64,000 nt of DNA, taken from positions 89,532 through 153,531 of the forward strand of contig JBCCXA010000004.1 of the NCBI GenBank assembly GCA_039192515.1. Reading direction: 5' to 3'. The first letter of the stretch is position 1. Each line of letters begins with the position of its first letter. Under the pieces are notes generated by a model, which saw only the letters and a list, made by a program, of their open reading frames with translations, searched no databases and was not told the DNA's origin. Shown one piece after another: positions 46,494 to 55,892 of this stretch. This DNA is from Verrucomicrobiota bacterium (lineage in GTDB: Bacteria; Verrucomicrobiota; Verrucomicrobiia; Methylacidiphilales; JBCCWR01). The position numbers were made by a program, and so were the translations under genes.

Positions 46494-47699
46494 ATGAAAT
46501 CAAAAGTAGATAACAGCAGCCCATTTGTATATTTCTATGAAAAAATTATAGGGGGCAGGAGTGGTTTGGTATGCTTGATTACGCTATCTTTATTACTGTT
46601 CATAGTCTTACCTCTGTCGTTGAATACATTTAGGCTAAACTTGACAGGAAAGTATTTAAGCTATGCATTTGTGGCAATGGGCCTCGTGATGTGCTGGGGT
46701 TATGGAGGTGTTCTGAGTCTAGGGCAGGGACTGTTCTTCGGTATAGGAGGCTATTGTATGGCTATGTTTTTGAAGCTTGAGGCCTCGGATCCTGAAAGCA
46801 CAAAAATACAAACAACGCCTGGTATTCCCGATTTTATGGATTGGAATCAGGTTACGGAGTTGCCGTGGTTTTGGTACCCATTTAAAAGCCTTCCCCTTAC
46901 CCTGATATTAATCTTATGTTTGCCGACCATTGTGGCTTTCTGCATGAGTTTTTTTTATTTCAAAGGTCGAGTTGGGCCTGTGGTCTTTGCGATCTTAACC
47001 CAATCCATGGTCGCTTGTGTATGGTACCTTATAGTTGGTAACCAGGGCTACTTCGGTGGCATTAACGGTATGACGGACCTAAAGACCTTAAACGGATGGG
47101 ACATACGAACGGAATCTGCTCAAGTAATTCTATATTTTGTATGTGTCGCGCTGCTCTTTTTATGTCTTTTCTTCTGCCGTTATATTTTAGCATCGCGTTA
47201 TGGTCGAGTTTTGGTTGCTCAGAGAGACAGAGAGCAACGTGTTCAGTTTTCAGGTTATAATATTTCGAATTTCAAGATTTTCATTTTTTGCGCGGCAGCA
47301 TTTGTGTCAGGTATTGGAGGCGCGATGTTTACTCTCCAGGTCGGCTTTATGTCACCTAACTTAATTGGAGTTGTTCCCTCTATTGATATGGTGATCTTCA
47401 CAGCTGTTGGAGGAAGACTTAGTCTCTATGGAGCAGCTTATGGAGCCTTGCTCATTAGTTTTGCGAAAACTGCGCTATCTGAAGCCAATGCGGATTTATG
47501 GATATTTTTCTACGGGTCTTTATTCATCATCATTGTGATGCTTTTACCCAAAGGACTTGCGGGGCTCTACACAGATCATATCAAACCTAGGTTTTTGGCT
47601 TGGTATTATGCAAAGAAAGGTAAGCCAGCAAGTGGTAAGGAAGAGGGTTCTTCCATGCCAATAGAAAGTAGTCCCAAACTTGAGGAGGCAGAAAAATGA
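46494..47699 (+). CDS. urtC: Urea ABC transporter permease UrtC
   Basis: 401 residues, LivM-type permease with about ten helices: LTGKYLSYAFVAMGLVMCWGYGGVLSLGQGLFFGIGGYCMAMFLKLEAS is the diagnostic UrtC start. VGNQGYFGGINGMTDL and VLVAQRDREQRVQFSGY (coupling loop) follow, and the C-terminus is polar (SGKEEGSSMP). GAGAG lies upstream of the start. It overlaps urtD by 4 bases (ATGA), consistent with one operon. Confidence 0.94.
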   Translation: MKSKVDNSSPFVYFYEKIIGGRSGLVCLITLSLLLFIVLPLSLNTFRLNLTGKYLSYAFVAMGLVMCWGYGGVLSLGQGLFFGIGGYCMAMFLKLEASDPESTKIQTTPGIPDFMDWNQVTELPWFWYPFKSLPLTLILILCLPTIVAFCMSFFYFKGRVGPVVFAILTQSMVACVWYLIVGNQGYFGGINGMTDLKTLNGWDIRTESAQVILYFVCVALLFLCLFFCRYILASRYGRVLVAQRDREQRVQFSGYNISNFKIFIFCAAAFVSGIGGAMFTLQVGFMSPNLIGVVPSIDMVIFTAVGGRLSLYGAAYGALLISFAKTALSEANADLWIFFYGSLFIIIVMLLPKGLAGLYTDHIKPRFLAWYYAKKGKPASGKEEGSSMPIESSPKLEEAEK

Positions 47700-48454
47700 T
47701 TCAGACAATTGGTAGTAATACAGATTTCATCCTCGGTATAGAGGACCTCACGGTTTCCTTTGATGGATTTAAGGCAGTCGATTCACTCACTCTTTATGTA
47801 GATAATGGAGAACTTCGAGTAATCATTGGTCCTAATGGCGCAGGTAAGACAACTGTTCTCGATCTGATATCTGGGAAGACCAGGGCAACCGAAGGAAGCA
47901 TCAAATTTAAAAATACGGAACTTATCGGGCGCAAGGAACATGAAATAGTTAACTTAGGGATTGGCCGAAAATTTCAAACACCATCAGTTTATGATAGCTT
48001 GACGGTATTCGAAAATTTAGAAATTTCCTACCCACAAGGTAAGACCGTCTTCGAGTCACTTAGATTTACTCGTTCTGATGAAGTAGTCGAGCGAATCATG
48101 GAGGTGATCAAGGATATTTATCTTCTAGATCATATCGATACGAGGGCGGATCTATTAAGTCATGGCCAAAAACAGTGGTTAGAGATTGGGATGCTGCTGG
48201 TTCAAAATCCAGAACTTATCATGCTGGACGAGCCGGTTGCGGGAATGAGTGTCAAGGAACGTGAGGCAACTGCGGAACTGCTCAAGAGGATCGCTAAAAA
48301 TAGAGCTATCATCATTATCGAGCATGATATGGATTTTGTGGAGTCAATTGCTAACCGAGTGACAGTTTTGCATTTAGGCAAAATTTTAGCCGAGGGAACC
48401 ATGGAGGATATTAAGAACGATCCTAAAGTGAAGGAAGTCTACCTAGGAGATTAG
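47696..48454 (+). CDS. urtD: Urea ABC transporter ATPase UrtD
   Basis: 252 residues, LivG-type ATPase. Walker A GPNGAGKTT, the Q-loop region GIGRKFQTPSVYDSLTVFENLE, signature LSHGQKQWLEIG and Walker B LIMLDEPVAGMS. The HGQKQWLEIGML variant signature is typical of UrtD. It starts in the urtC stop and ends 3 bases before urtE. Confidence 0.94.
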   Translation: MIQTIGSNTDFILGIEDLTVSFDGFKAVDSLTLYVDNGELRVIIGPNGAGKTTVLDLISGKTRATEGSIKFKNTELIGRKEHEIVNLGIGRKFQTPSVYDSLTVFENLEISYPQGKTVFESLRFTRSDEVVERIMEVIKDIYLLDHIDTRADLLSHGQKQWLEIGMLLVQNPELIMLDEPVAGMSVKEREATAELLKRIAKNRAIIIIEHDMDFVESIANRVTVLHLGKILAEGTMEDIKNDPKVKEVYLGD

Positions 48455-48457
48455 TAT

Positions 48458-49147
48458 ATGTTTAATATAAAAGATTTAAAAGTTTCTTATGGCCAAAGTA
48501 ATGTGATCCCCAGTCTATCTTTTGACTTAAAGCAAAATGATATCCTAGGGATCATGGGGAGGAATGGGATGGGTAAAACCACTCTCCTTAAATCACTCAT
48601 TGGGATACTGCCATCTGAAGAGGGCAGTATTACATTGGAAGAGGTTGATCTGGCGCCCATGCCAAGTTACAAAAGAGTGAGATCCGGCTTAGCCTATGTG
48701 CCCCAGGGAAGAATGATTTTTCCCTCGATGACGGTAACCGATAATATCAAGGCTGGATTACAGAAAACGGGTAAATCTCAAATCCCTGACTACGTTTATG
48801 ATTTGTTTCCCATTTTAAAGGAAATGGGAGCGAGAAAAGGAGGGAACTTGTCTGGGGGACAGCAGCAGCAGCTAGCTATTGCGCGAGCCTTGGTTACAGA
48901 ACCTAAAGTTCTTATACTAGATGAGCCTACAGAGGGGATCCAGCCTTCTATTATTAAGGACATTGCCAAAGTCCTCAAGAAGATTAGAGATATGAAAAAT
49001 ATCTCCATTATTGTAGCAGAGCAGGTTTTGTCTTTTACTATGGAGGCTTGCGATCGTTTTATTGTCATCGATGGAGGTGAGTTTACTTATGAAAGTGACA
49101 AAGAAAATGTGGACCCCGAACACATCAAAAGTCTTCTTGCTGTTTAG
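48458..49147 (+). CDS. urtE: Urea ABC transporter ATPase UrtE
   Basis: 229 residues, LivF-type ATPase. Walker A GRNGMGKTT, Q-loop AYVPQGRMIFPSMTV, signature LSGGQQQQLAIA and Walker B VLILDEPTEGIQPSII. The GRNGMGKTT and TEGIQPSI variants are typical of UrtE. Last transporter gene; 62 bases before fmdA, with only a 6-bp hairpin between (49162-49177), so read-through into fmdA is likely. Confidence 0.94.
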   Translation: MFNIKDLKVSYGQSNVIPSLSFDLKQNDILGIMGRNGMGKTTLLKSLIGILPSEEGSITLEEVDLAPMPSYKRVRSGLAYVPQGRMIFPSMTVTDNIKAGLQKTGKSQIPDYVYDLFPILKEMGARKGGNLSGGQQQQLAIARALVTEPKVLILDEPTEGIQPSIIKDIAKVLKKIRDMKNISIIVAEQVLSFTMEACDRFIVIDGGEFTYESDKENVDPEHIKSLLAV

Positions 49148-49209
49148 AGTGTTTCTTAGAATTTCGTAGAAACGAAAACAAAATGATAACCTAAAAGAAA
49201 GAGAAAATA

Positions 49210-50430
49210 ATGCCTGAAACCCTAATTAAAATTGATGTGAGTGAAGTGCCAGAGAAGCAAGACGTGCTGCATAACAGGTGGCACCCGGATATACCCATGG
49301 TGGCGACAGTTAAACCTGGAGCTGAGTTTCGTGTAGAGTGTGTAGACTGGACAGGTGGACAGATTAAAAATGACGAGTCTGCTACAGACATAAAAGTTGT
49401 GGACCTGTCAAAGGTACACTATCTAAGTGGTCCTATCGGAGTCGAAGGCGCTGAGCCGGGAGATTTGATGGTTGTCGATATCCTTGATGTAGGTGCATTA
49501 CCAACTTCAGAATGGGGATTTACAGGTATTTTTGACAGAGAGAATGGAGGCGGATTTTTGACTGATGCTTTTCCAGAGGCGAGGAAGGCATGTTGGGATT
49601 TCCACGGGGTGTATACTTCCTCTAGGCATATTCCTAAAGTTGAATTTGCAGGAATTATGCACCCTGGATTGATAGGGTGCTTGCCTTCAAAAGACCTACT
49701 CGATACATGGAATACAAGAGAGACAGAACTCTTCAATACGGAACCTGAAAGGGTCCCTCCTTTGTGTGCTTTGCCCTATGCTGAAACAGCACACATGGGG
49801 AGAATGAGTCCAGACGCAGCTAAAGCAGCTGCCGCAGAGGCAGCGCGGACTGTGCCGCCAAGAGAGCATGGAGGTAACTGTGATATCAAAAACTTAACAC
49901 GTGGATCAAAAGTTTATTTCCCTGTCTATGTCAAAGGGGGAGGATTGTCCATGGGTGATATTCATTTCTCGCAAGGAGATGGTGAGATCACCTTCTGTGG
50001 TGCTATCGAAATGGCTGGATACCTTGATATACGAGTCAATTTGATAAAGGATGGTGTGGCAAAATATGGTGTCAAAAATCCGATTTTCGAATCCAGTCCT
50101 ATGGAGCCCACTTATGATAATTATTTGATTTTCGAAGGCATCTCCGTGGACGAGGCAGGAAAGCAGTATTATTTGGATCCCCATGTTTCATACCGTATGG
50201 CTTGTTTAAATGCTATTGAGTATCTCAAGAAATTTGGATACACGGGTGCTCAAGGCTATGCCATTCTTGGGACTGCCCCAGTTGAAGGCCGTATCAGTGG
50301 TATTGTTGATATACCAAACGCATGTACCACCTTGGCCATACCTTCTGGAATATTTGATTTTGATGTCAAGCCTGGCGCAGCAGGTCCTAGTCCGATTATA
50401 AATGAAACGGATTTAGCGGTAGTTAGTTAA
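49210..50430 (+). CDS. fmdA: Formamidase
   Basis: 406 residues, acetamidase/formamidase family, full length for FmdA. It hydrolyses formamide to formate and ammonia. Recognised stretches are HNRWHPDIPMVATVKPGAEFRVEC, DWTGGQIKNDESA, LSGPIGVEGAEPGDLMVVDIL, FAGIMHPGLIGCLPS, REHGGNCDIKNLTRGSKVYFPV and LSMGDIHFSQGDGEITFCGAIEM. AAAGAGA lies before the start. Its place after urtABCDE suggests that the Urt system or the barrel protein downstream may also deliver short amides. Confidence 0.94.
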   Translation: MPETLIKIDVSEVPEKQDVLHNRWHPDIPMVATVKPGAEFRVECVDWTGGQIKNDESATDIKVVDLSKVHYLSGPIGVEGAEPGDLMVVDILDVGALPTSEWGFTGIFDRENGGGFLTDAFPEARKACWDFHGVYTSSRHIPKVEFAGIMHPGLIGCLPSKDLLDTWNTRETELFNTEPERVPPLCALPYAETAHMGRMSPDAAKAAAAEAARTVPPREHGGNCDIKNLTRGSKVYFPVYVKGGGLSMGDIHFSQGDGEITFCGAIEMAGYLDIRVNLIKDGVAKYGVKNPIFESSPMEPTYDNYLIFEGISVDEAGKQYYLDPHVSYRMACLNAIEYLKKFGYTGAQGYAILGTAPVEGRISGIVDIPNACTTLAIPSGIFDFDVKPGAAGPSPIINETDLAVVS

Positions 50431-50454
50431 GAATCCAAATGCTGAGAACTAGTT

Positions 50455-50766
50455 ATGCCGCTGTATCAATATTATTGTGAAGAACACGGTCCATTTGAAG
50501 CTTTCGCTTCGATGCAAGATCGCCATAAGGCTATGCGCTGCCCGGACTGCTTGATTGAATCAAACAGAATGATTACCGTGCCGCGGTTAAGTGGGTTGGG
50601 CTCCTTGCGTATGCAAGCAGAGGCTCGTAATGAGAAAAGCAGGCATGAACCACATGTTTGTAAGACATCTACCTGTTGCGGTAGAGGTCATAGCCATAAG
50701 AAAGAGCGTAAAAAAGGGCTTCAGAGTTATACAGGCAGCAGGCCCTGGGTGATCGAACACAAATAG
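50455..50766 (+). CDS. fmdB: FmdB-family zinc-ribbon protein
   Basis: 103 residues. MPLYQYYCEEHGPFEAFASM followed by MRCPDCLIESNRMITVPRL is the FmdB zinc ribbon; unlike many members, the first CxxC knuckle is reduced to a single Cys (YYCEEHG), while CPDC is intact. A second Cys/His cluster (HVCKTSTCCGRGHSHKK) follows. FmdB is thought to regulate the formamidase gene; it sits 24 bases after fmdA as in other bacteria. The role is known only by association. Confidence 0.88.
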   Translation: MPLYQYYCEEHGPFEAFASMQDRHKAMRCPDCLIESNRMITVPRLSGLGSLRMQAEARNEKSRHEPHVCKTSTCCGRGHSHKKERKKGLQSYTGSRPWVIEHK

Positions 50767-50807
50767 TGTGTTTGTAATAAACGGTGCTTAGAATTCACTG
50801 CTGCATT

Positions 50808-50843
50808 ATATGGTCTTGAGCAGTATATGGCTCAAGACCATAT
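50808..50843. terminator. Perfect 13-bp stem-loop after fmdB
   Basis: ATATGGTCTTGAG (50808-50820) pairs perfectly with CTCAAGACCATAT (50831-50843), 10-base loop, about 40 bases after fmdB. No T-run, so it may be a bidirectional or factor-dependent terminator or an RNA stabiliser at the end of the urt-fmd transcript. As a 36-bp palindromic element it could also be an operator. Confidence 0.55.
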
Positions 50844-51205
50844 TCTGGCTCTGATTATATAAAGGAAGTTGGACGAAATGCCTTAAAGCTTGAGCTAGAA
50901 GGAAGAGTGGGTTCAGGAATATCTGTCCAAACTCTATATTTCTATCAGGCTCAGATTTTCTTGAGGATAGTATCTTTAAATCGAAAGAGTATCATCTGGC
51001 TTAATTAATTTAATAAAGAGTGAAATAATGGTTATAGAAAGGTTGTATTGGTTAAGAAAGTATGTATCCTTTTGCCCAGTCAGTGTGATTTTGTTGCTCA
51101 TTCATGTCGTATAAATAGCACCATACCATGCGAGTAACAAAGTAATCATCTGAAGAATATGGAATATTGCAAAATACTCATAGAAATAATGAATGTTATT
51201 CATTC

Positions 51206-51221
51206 AGGCATGAAAAGTGCT
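51206..51221 (+). promoter_or_regulatory. Probable sigma-54 promoter of the barrel protein gene
   Basis: AGGCATGAAAAGTGCT keeps the essential GG (51207-51208) and GC (51219-51220) 10 bases apart, with the same GTGCT end as the urtA promoter; it differs from consensus at the -25 T and one C. It is about 65 bases before the chosen start at 51286. Confidence 0.6.
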
Positions 51222-51285
51222 GAACTATAATCGATTAAGTTTATTCGGTGGAATAAAAAACAATAAACAAAGGAGTAAAAGAATA

Positions 51286-52104
51286 ATGAAATGGTTAAAA
51301 AAGTTAGGGCTGCCAGTAGCGGCAGTCTTTATGTCTGTTCAAGTTTCCCAAGCGGGTATGAAAGACATGGAGGTAATCGAACCAACGGTTGAAGAAGAGG
51401 AAATTGGATCTGCAGTATCCGGTTATGTGTCACTTGATTTTAACACACACTTCATGTCATATGGACTTGACGTATGGGGTGCTGGTAGAGGATGGAGTGA
51501 TGCACTATTCAATCCTAGTGCAGGGCTTGATGTCGATCTTGGCAAAGGGTTTACATTACATTTCGGTACCTGGTGGGATGTGAATGATAACACCCAGGAT
51601 GGAACACTCAGTGACGACATCCAAGAGATTGATTTATGGGGAGGTATGACCTATACCTATGAAAAATGGTCTGCTACTTTGATGTATCAAGAATGGATCT
51701 ATGCTAGTGATAGTGAAAGAATCCTTGATCTTACACTTGCCTACGATCATTGGTTAAATCCAAGTTTGACATTCCACGGGCGTGTAGATGGTAACGGTGC
51801 TCAAAATGAAGGTGTAGTATTTGTTCCTGCAATTGCTTATGACTTCGATCTTGGCCCATTTGGTGTAAGTGTTCCACTAGCAATTGGTTTATTAACTGAA
51901 GGTTACCACGTAGATAATGAAGGTGGATTTGGTTACATCCAGACTGGTGCGCAATTTAGCTACCCTTTAGATTTCATTCCAGTTGAGTTCGGAGAATTTG
52001 CATTCAACTTTGGTATGTATTATTACTACACAGATGGTGATAACATCAATAACCCAGACGATCATATCATAACGACTAATGCTGGTGTTTCTTGGTCCTT
52101 CTAA
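51286..52104 (+). CDS. Outer-membrane beta-barrel protein, candidate urea/amide porin
   Basis: 272 residues from ATG 51286, with AGGAG at 51271-51275; the frame from 51217 begins inside the promoter. Signal peptide ends near VSQA. The body is alternating hydrophobic strands rich in aromatic residues (VSGYVSLDFNTHFMSYG, FTLHFGTWWDV, IDLWGGMTYTYEKWSATLMYQEW, FAFNFGMYYYYTDG) and ends with SWSF, a C-terminal aromatic outer-membrane signal. No family name can be given. It lies between fmdAB and ureABC with its own sigma-54-like promoter, so a nitrogen-regulated channel for urea or formamide is the best guess. Confidence 0.75.
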   Translation: MKWLKKLGLPVAAVFMSVQVSQAGMKDMEVIEPTVEEEEIGSAVSGYVSLDFNTHFMSYGLDVWGAGRGWSDALFNPSAGLDVDLGKGFTLHFGTWWDVNDNTQDGTLSDDIQEIDLWGGMTYTYEKWSATLMYQEWIYASDSERILDLTLAYDHWLNPSLTFHGRVDGNGAQNEGVVFVPAIAYDFDLGPFGVSVPLAIGLLTEGYHVDNEGGFGYIQTGAQFSYPLDFIPVEFGEFAFNFGMYYYYTDGDNINNPDDHIITTNAGVSWSF

Positions 52105-52154
52105 TCAGGACTGGGTTGAGTTGAAATAAAAATTATATTTCTTCCTATGGTTGT

Positions 52155-52187
52155 AAGGCTGGGCGAGCTTGAGGCTTGTCCAGCTTT
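52155..52187 (+). terminator. Stem-loop terminator between barrel gene and ureA
   Basis: AAGGCTGGGCGAGC (52155-52168) pairs with GCTTGTCCAGCTTT (52174-52187), 14 pairs including G-T wobbles, 5-base loop. The stem is GC-rich and ends in CTTT, about 50 bases after the barrel gene. It implies that ureA has its own promoter in 52188-52253; a sigma-54 site was not found there. Confidence 0.65.
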
Positions 52188-52253
52188 ATGCTGATATAAA
52201 GCACTTACAGAATTTTAACCCTATCTATAATACAATTTGTAGGCATCATACAA

Positions 52254-52556
52254 ATGCACCTCTCTCCTAGAGAAAAAGATAAGTTATTAGTTGTCCTTGC
52301 CGCAGATTTAGCAAAGCGCAGGCAACAAAGAGGGCTCAAACTAAATTATCCTGAAGCGGTAGCTATACTAACCTATGAAATTTATGAGGGAGCTCGCGAC
52401 GGCAGATCGGTAGCTGAGCTTATGAGTTATGGCACTACTATACTTAAGAGAGAAGATGTCATGGAAGGTGTTCCTGAAATGATTCAAGAAGTTCAGGCTG
52501 AAGCAACCTTTCCTGATGGGACAAAACTAGTAACCGTTCATAACCCCATCCGCTGA
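52254..52556 (+). CDS. ureA: Urease gamma subunit
   Basis: 100 residues, standard length. [37 protein letters not shown] and the closing [13 protein letters not shown] are canonical for UreA. A structural subunit of the cytoplasmic Ni urease. Separate gamma and beta genes as in most bacteria, followed 3 bases later by ureB. Confidence 0.97.
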   Translation: MHLSPREKDKLLVVLAADLAKRRQQRGLKLNYPEAVAILTYEIYEGARDGRSVAELMSYGTTILKREDVMEGVPEMIQEVQAEATFPDGTKLVTVHNPIR

Positions 52557-52559
52557 TTT

Positions 52560-52889
52560 ATGGTTCCCGGAGAGTTAATTGTTGCAAGTGATGCGGAAGC
52601 CTTAAAGGCTAACCTGGGTTTGGAATTAATTACACTTGTTGTATCCAATCAAGGAGATCGACCAGTTCAAGTAGGTAGTCATTTTCATTTTTTTGAAGTC
52701 AATGAGTCATTAGATTTCGATCGAAATTTGGCATTAGGTTTTCGCTTGAATATTCCTGCTGGATCCGCGATCCGTTTTGAGCCTGGTGATCTACGTGAAG
52801 TCGAATTGGTGGCCATGGCAGGTACACGAGAGGTTTATGGTCTCAACAACAAGGTGAATGGTTCTCTGCCAAATAGGTCATCAAATTAA
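52560..52889 (+). CDS. ureB: Urease beta subunit
   Basis: 109 residues. [11 protein letters not shown] near the start, then [22 protein letters not shown] and [18 protein letters not shown], all canonical for UreB. Structural subunit of urease, 29 bases before ureC. Confidence 0.97.
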   Translation: MVPGELIVASDAEALKANLGLELITLVVSNQGDRPVQVGSHFHFFEVNESLDFDRNLALGFRLNIPAGSAIRFEPGDLREVELVAMAGTREVYGLNNKVNGSLPNRSSN

Positions 52890-52918
52890 TTAGTTTTTAT
52901 TAGAGAGTAATAGGTGCG

Positions 52919-54688
52919 ATGTCCTTAGAGTTATCTAGAAAGCAATATGCTGAAATGTTTGGTCCCACAGTGGGGGACCGCATTCGCTTAGGTGACACCG
53001 ATCTTTTTATAGAAGTAGAAAGAGACTATATTGCCAGTCGAGCGGGCTATGGAAATGAGGTCAAGTTTGGGGGGGGGAAAGTAATCCGCGACGGGATGGG
53101 TCAATCTCCAGTTGCACTTGACGTTGAAGCACTAGATCTCGTCATTACCAACGCTTTGATACTCGATTCAGATGTAGGAGTGGTTAAGGCTGATATTGGT
53201 ATCAAACACGGTAGAATTGTCGGTATAGGCCACGCAGGAAATCCAGGAATTCAGAGCGGCATAGGATCCGTTTTGAAAGACCCTAACACAGGCCAATTTC
53301 ATCCTATGACTATTGGGGCGGCAACAGAAGTGATTGCCGGTGAAGGTATGATCGTTACAGCGGGTGGTGTTGATGCGCACATCCACTTTATATGTCCTCA
53401 ACAGATTGATGAAGCACTATGCAGCGGGGTAACCACCATGCTAGGTGGTGGAACTGGGCCAGCGACTGGAACGAATGCTACCACCTGCACTCCTGGCATA
53501 TGGAATATCCACCGCATGTATGAATCAGCGGATGCGTTTCCAGTAAATTTAGGTTTTTTAGGAAAAGGAAATTGCTCAACACAGGAGCCTTTGAAAGAGC
53601 AAGTGATTGAAGGCGGTGCCATTGGACTTAAATTGCACGAAGATTGGGGGACACACCCTGGTGCTATAGATAGCTGTTTACAGGTCGCAGATGAGCTAGA
53701 TATCCAAGTGGCCATTCATACAGATACCTTGAATGAGTCAGGGTTTGTGGAAAACACACTTAATGCGATTGCAGGTAGGACTATTCATACCTACCATTCA
53801 GAAGGCGCAGGTGGTGGTCATGCTCCTGATATTATTAAAGTTTGTTCTGAATCTAATATCTTGCCATCTTCTACGAATCCAACACGTCCGTTTACAGTGA
53901 ACACCATTGAGGAGCACTTGGACATGTTAATGGTTTGCCATCATCTTGATTCTAAGATTCCTGAGGATGTGGCCTTTGCAGAATCACGTATTCGACCTCA
54001 AACGATTGCAGCGGAAGACATTTTACATGATATGGGAGTGATCTCCATGATAGCGAGCGATAGTCAAGCTATGGGCCGCGTAGGAGAGGTTATTTCTCGC
54101 ACATGGCAAACGGCTCACAAAATGAAGGCGCAATTTGGTAAACTGGATTCAAGCCAACATCCAGCAGCAGATAATTTCAGGGCGCTACGTTATATTTCTA
54201 AGTACACACTTAATCCTGCAATCACTCACGGCATGGGGCATGAAATAGGTTCTCTGGCAATAGGTAAACTGGCGGATATCGTTTTATGGAAACCTGCTTT
54301 TTTTGGGGCAAAGCCGGAGATGGTTTTGAAGGGTGGAATGATAGCTATGGCTAATATGGGAGATCCGAACGCTTCTATTCCTACCCCACAGCCTATGCAC
54401 TATCGCCCGCAATTTGCTTCTTTTGGCAAGGCTGTGGGCTCTGCAAGTGTTAGTTTCATGAACCAACTGGCGCTTGAGAAGGGTATTGCTGAAAAACTAG
54501 GATTATCGAAATCTCTAGTCGCAATTAAGAATACTCGGAAGATCACTAAAGCTGATATGGTTTATAATACAGCACAACCTAAAATTGAGGTAGATCCCGA
54601 AACGTATACGGTGAAAGTGGATGGTGAAGTAATTACTTGTGAACCTGCTGCTGAAGTTCCTCTAGCCCAGAGGTATTTTCTATTCTAA
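52919..54688 (+). CDS. ureC: Urease alpha (catalytic) subunit
   Basis: 589 residues, the Ni-dependent hydrolase making ammonia and carbamate from urea. All active-site motifs are present: [21 protein letters not shown] with carbamylated Lys near 238, [27 protein letters not shown], lid-region MVCHHLD and the metal-site Asp in [12 protein letters not shown]. It is about 20 residues longer than usual because of an insertion ([14 protein letters not shown]) between GNPGIQSGI and the IGAATEV motif, on the surface judging from homologues. Otherwise a complete enzyme. It lies between ureB and ureE. Confidence 0.97.
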   Translation: MSLELSRKQYAEMFGPTVGDRIRLGDTDLFIEVERDYIASRAGYGNEVKFGGGKVIRDGMGQSPVALDVEALDLVITNALILDSDVGVVKADIGIKHGRIVGIGHAGNPGIQSGIGSVLKDPNTGQFHPMTIGAATEVIAGEGMIVTAGGVDAHIHFICPQQIDEALCSGVTTMLGGGTGPATGTNATTCTPGIWNIHRMYESADAFPVNLGFLGKGNCSTQEPLKEQVIEGGAIGLKLHEDWGTHPGAIDSCLQVADELDIQVAIHTDTLNESGFVENTLNAIAGRTIHTYHSEGAGGGHAPDIIKVCSESNILPSSTNPTRPFTVNTIEEHLDMLMVCHHLDSKIPEDVAFAESRIRPQTIAAEDILHDMGVISMIASDSQAMGRVGEVISRTWQTAHKMKAQFGKLDSSQHPAADNFRALRYISKYTLNPAITHGMGHEIGSLAIGKLADIVLWKPAFFGAKPEMVLKGGMIAMANMGDPNASIPTPQPMHYRPQFASFGKAVGSASVSFMNQLALEKGIAEKLGLSKSLVAIKNTRKITKADMVYNTAQPKIEVDPETYTVKVDGEVITCEPAAEVPLAQRYFLF

Positions 54689-54712
54689 AAGACTCACCGT
54701 AAAAGGATTTCC

Positions 54713-55144
54713 ATGCCGTTAATAGAAAAGGTCTTAGAGGAGTTTGATGAGAGCCTTGAGATCATTCCTCTAAAAGTGGACCGCCATCTTCTACAGAAAA
54801 GACGCTGGAGAAAATCTGCGGAGGATGGTGAAGATTTTGCTTTTGCTCTTGATGCCCCGCTTAAGCAAGGTGATATTTTTTGGCAAGGCGACCAAGTGTT
54901 GTATAGAATCACCCAAGAGCATGAGTCGGTTCTTGAAGTGGAAATTCCTAGAGATCGAACTGAAGCAGTCAAGTTAGGTTGGTTGCTCGGTAATATGCAC
55001 CAACCTATAGAAGTGAGGGAGGGGAAGGTTTACATGGTGAATGAATTGACTATCAGGCAAAAACTTCAAGGTGCTGAGATCAGGTATTTAGAAAAAAAGG
55101 ATATTTTCTGCCCACCCGCTCACTCAGGGCATCATCATCACTGA
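54713..55144 (+). CDS. ureE: Urease accessory protein UreE (nickel chaperone)
   Basis: 143 residues. The N-terminal peptide-binding domain has EIIPLKVDRHLLQKRRWR and AFALDAPLKQGD; the C-terminal metal domain has GWLLGNMHQPIEV. It ends in HSGHHHH, a short His tail for Ni2+ storage. It delivers nickel during urease assembly with UreDFG. AAAGGA before the start; 24 bases after ureC. Confidence 0.93.
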   Translation: MPLIEKVLEEFDESLEIIPLKVDRHLLQKRRWRKSAEDGEDFAFALDAPLKQGDIFWQGDQVLYRITQEHESVLEVEIPRDRTEAVKLGWLLGNMHQPIEVREGKVYMVNELTIRQKLQGAEIRYLEKKDIFCPPAHSGHHHH

Positions 55145-55159
55145 AAGTTCTCATCTACT

Positions 55160-55873
55160 ATGTTGAATGGAGTTGAAGATTTATCTAAGGATTATTTATC
55201 TAAGCTTTTACAGGTGTCTGATAGCGCTTATCCTACAGGCAGTTTTTCTCATTCTTATGGCTTAGAGGGAATGTTGCAGATAGGCGTGATTAAGAATGAA
55301 TCTGATTTGCAACTATTTATTGAGCAGGAGATAGACCATAGTTTGAAGCATCTAGAGTTGCCTATTTTGCACCACGCTTACTTGTCATTGGACAAAGGTG
55401 ATTTTGCTGAGCTCAGCTATTGGGATAAATTGTCTGGTGCAGCTAAGCAACCAACGGAATTTCGACTTGCTTCTACCCGAGTAGGGAAACAAAGATTTCG
55501 TTTGCTTAGAGATGTGATAGGAGCTGAGAGTATCGACTCCATCACATGGGAGAAAATAGATAGTGCCCTTCCATCTAAGCACCTCGCGGTGGTTAGCGCT
55601 ATAGAAAGCTGGACATTAGAAATTCCATTAAAAGTAGCTATGATCAGTTATTCGGTCCAAAATTATGCATCGATCTTAACTGCTGCCCTGAAGCTTATGC
55701 GTTTAGGGCAAACTGCGATTCAGAGAATATTGCATCAACATTCGAAGAACGCCTCATATTTGGTAGATGAGGCTATGACCATTTTACCGGAGAAAATAGG
55801 CTCCTTTACTCCTTTGTTAGATATAGCGGCGTGTCAACACCAGCGCGCATTTTCGCGTATGTTTTTATCATAA
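55160..55873 (+). CDS. ureF: Urease accessory protein UreF
   Basis: 237 residues, all-helical. LLQVSDSAYPTGSFSHSYGLE is the UreF hallmark; later TRVGKQRFRLLR and AAALKLMRLGQTAIQRIL-like LTAALKLMRLGQTAIQ. It forms the UreD-F-G complex that loads nickel and CO2 into urease. It starts 15 bases after ureE. Confidence 0.94.
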   Translation: MLNGVEDLSKDYLSKLLQVSDSAYPTGSFSHSYGLEGMLQIGVIKNESDLQLFIEQEIDHSLKHLELPILHHAYLSLDKGDFAELSYWDKLSGAAKQPTEFRLASTRVGKQRFRLLRDVIGAESIDSITWEKIDSALPSKHLAVVSAIESWTLEIPLKVAMISYSVQNYASILTAALKLMRLGQTAIQRILHQHSKNASYLVDEAMTILPEKIGSFTPLLDIAACQHQRAFSRMFLS

Positions 55874-55892
55874 GGGTTGGAAAGAAAATTTT

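Noticed and set aside
49162..49177. Hairpin TTTCGT/ACGAAA between urtE and fmdA as a terminator
   Set aside because: Only six pairs, AT-rich and no T-run; read-through seems more likely.
52234..52256. AGGCATCATACAAATGC before ureA as a sigma-54 promoter
   Set aside because: GG and GC are 12 bases apart where 10 are required, and the element reaches into the start codon.
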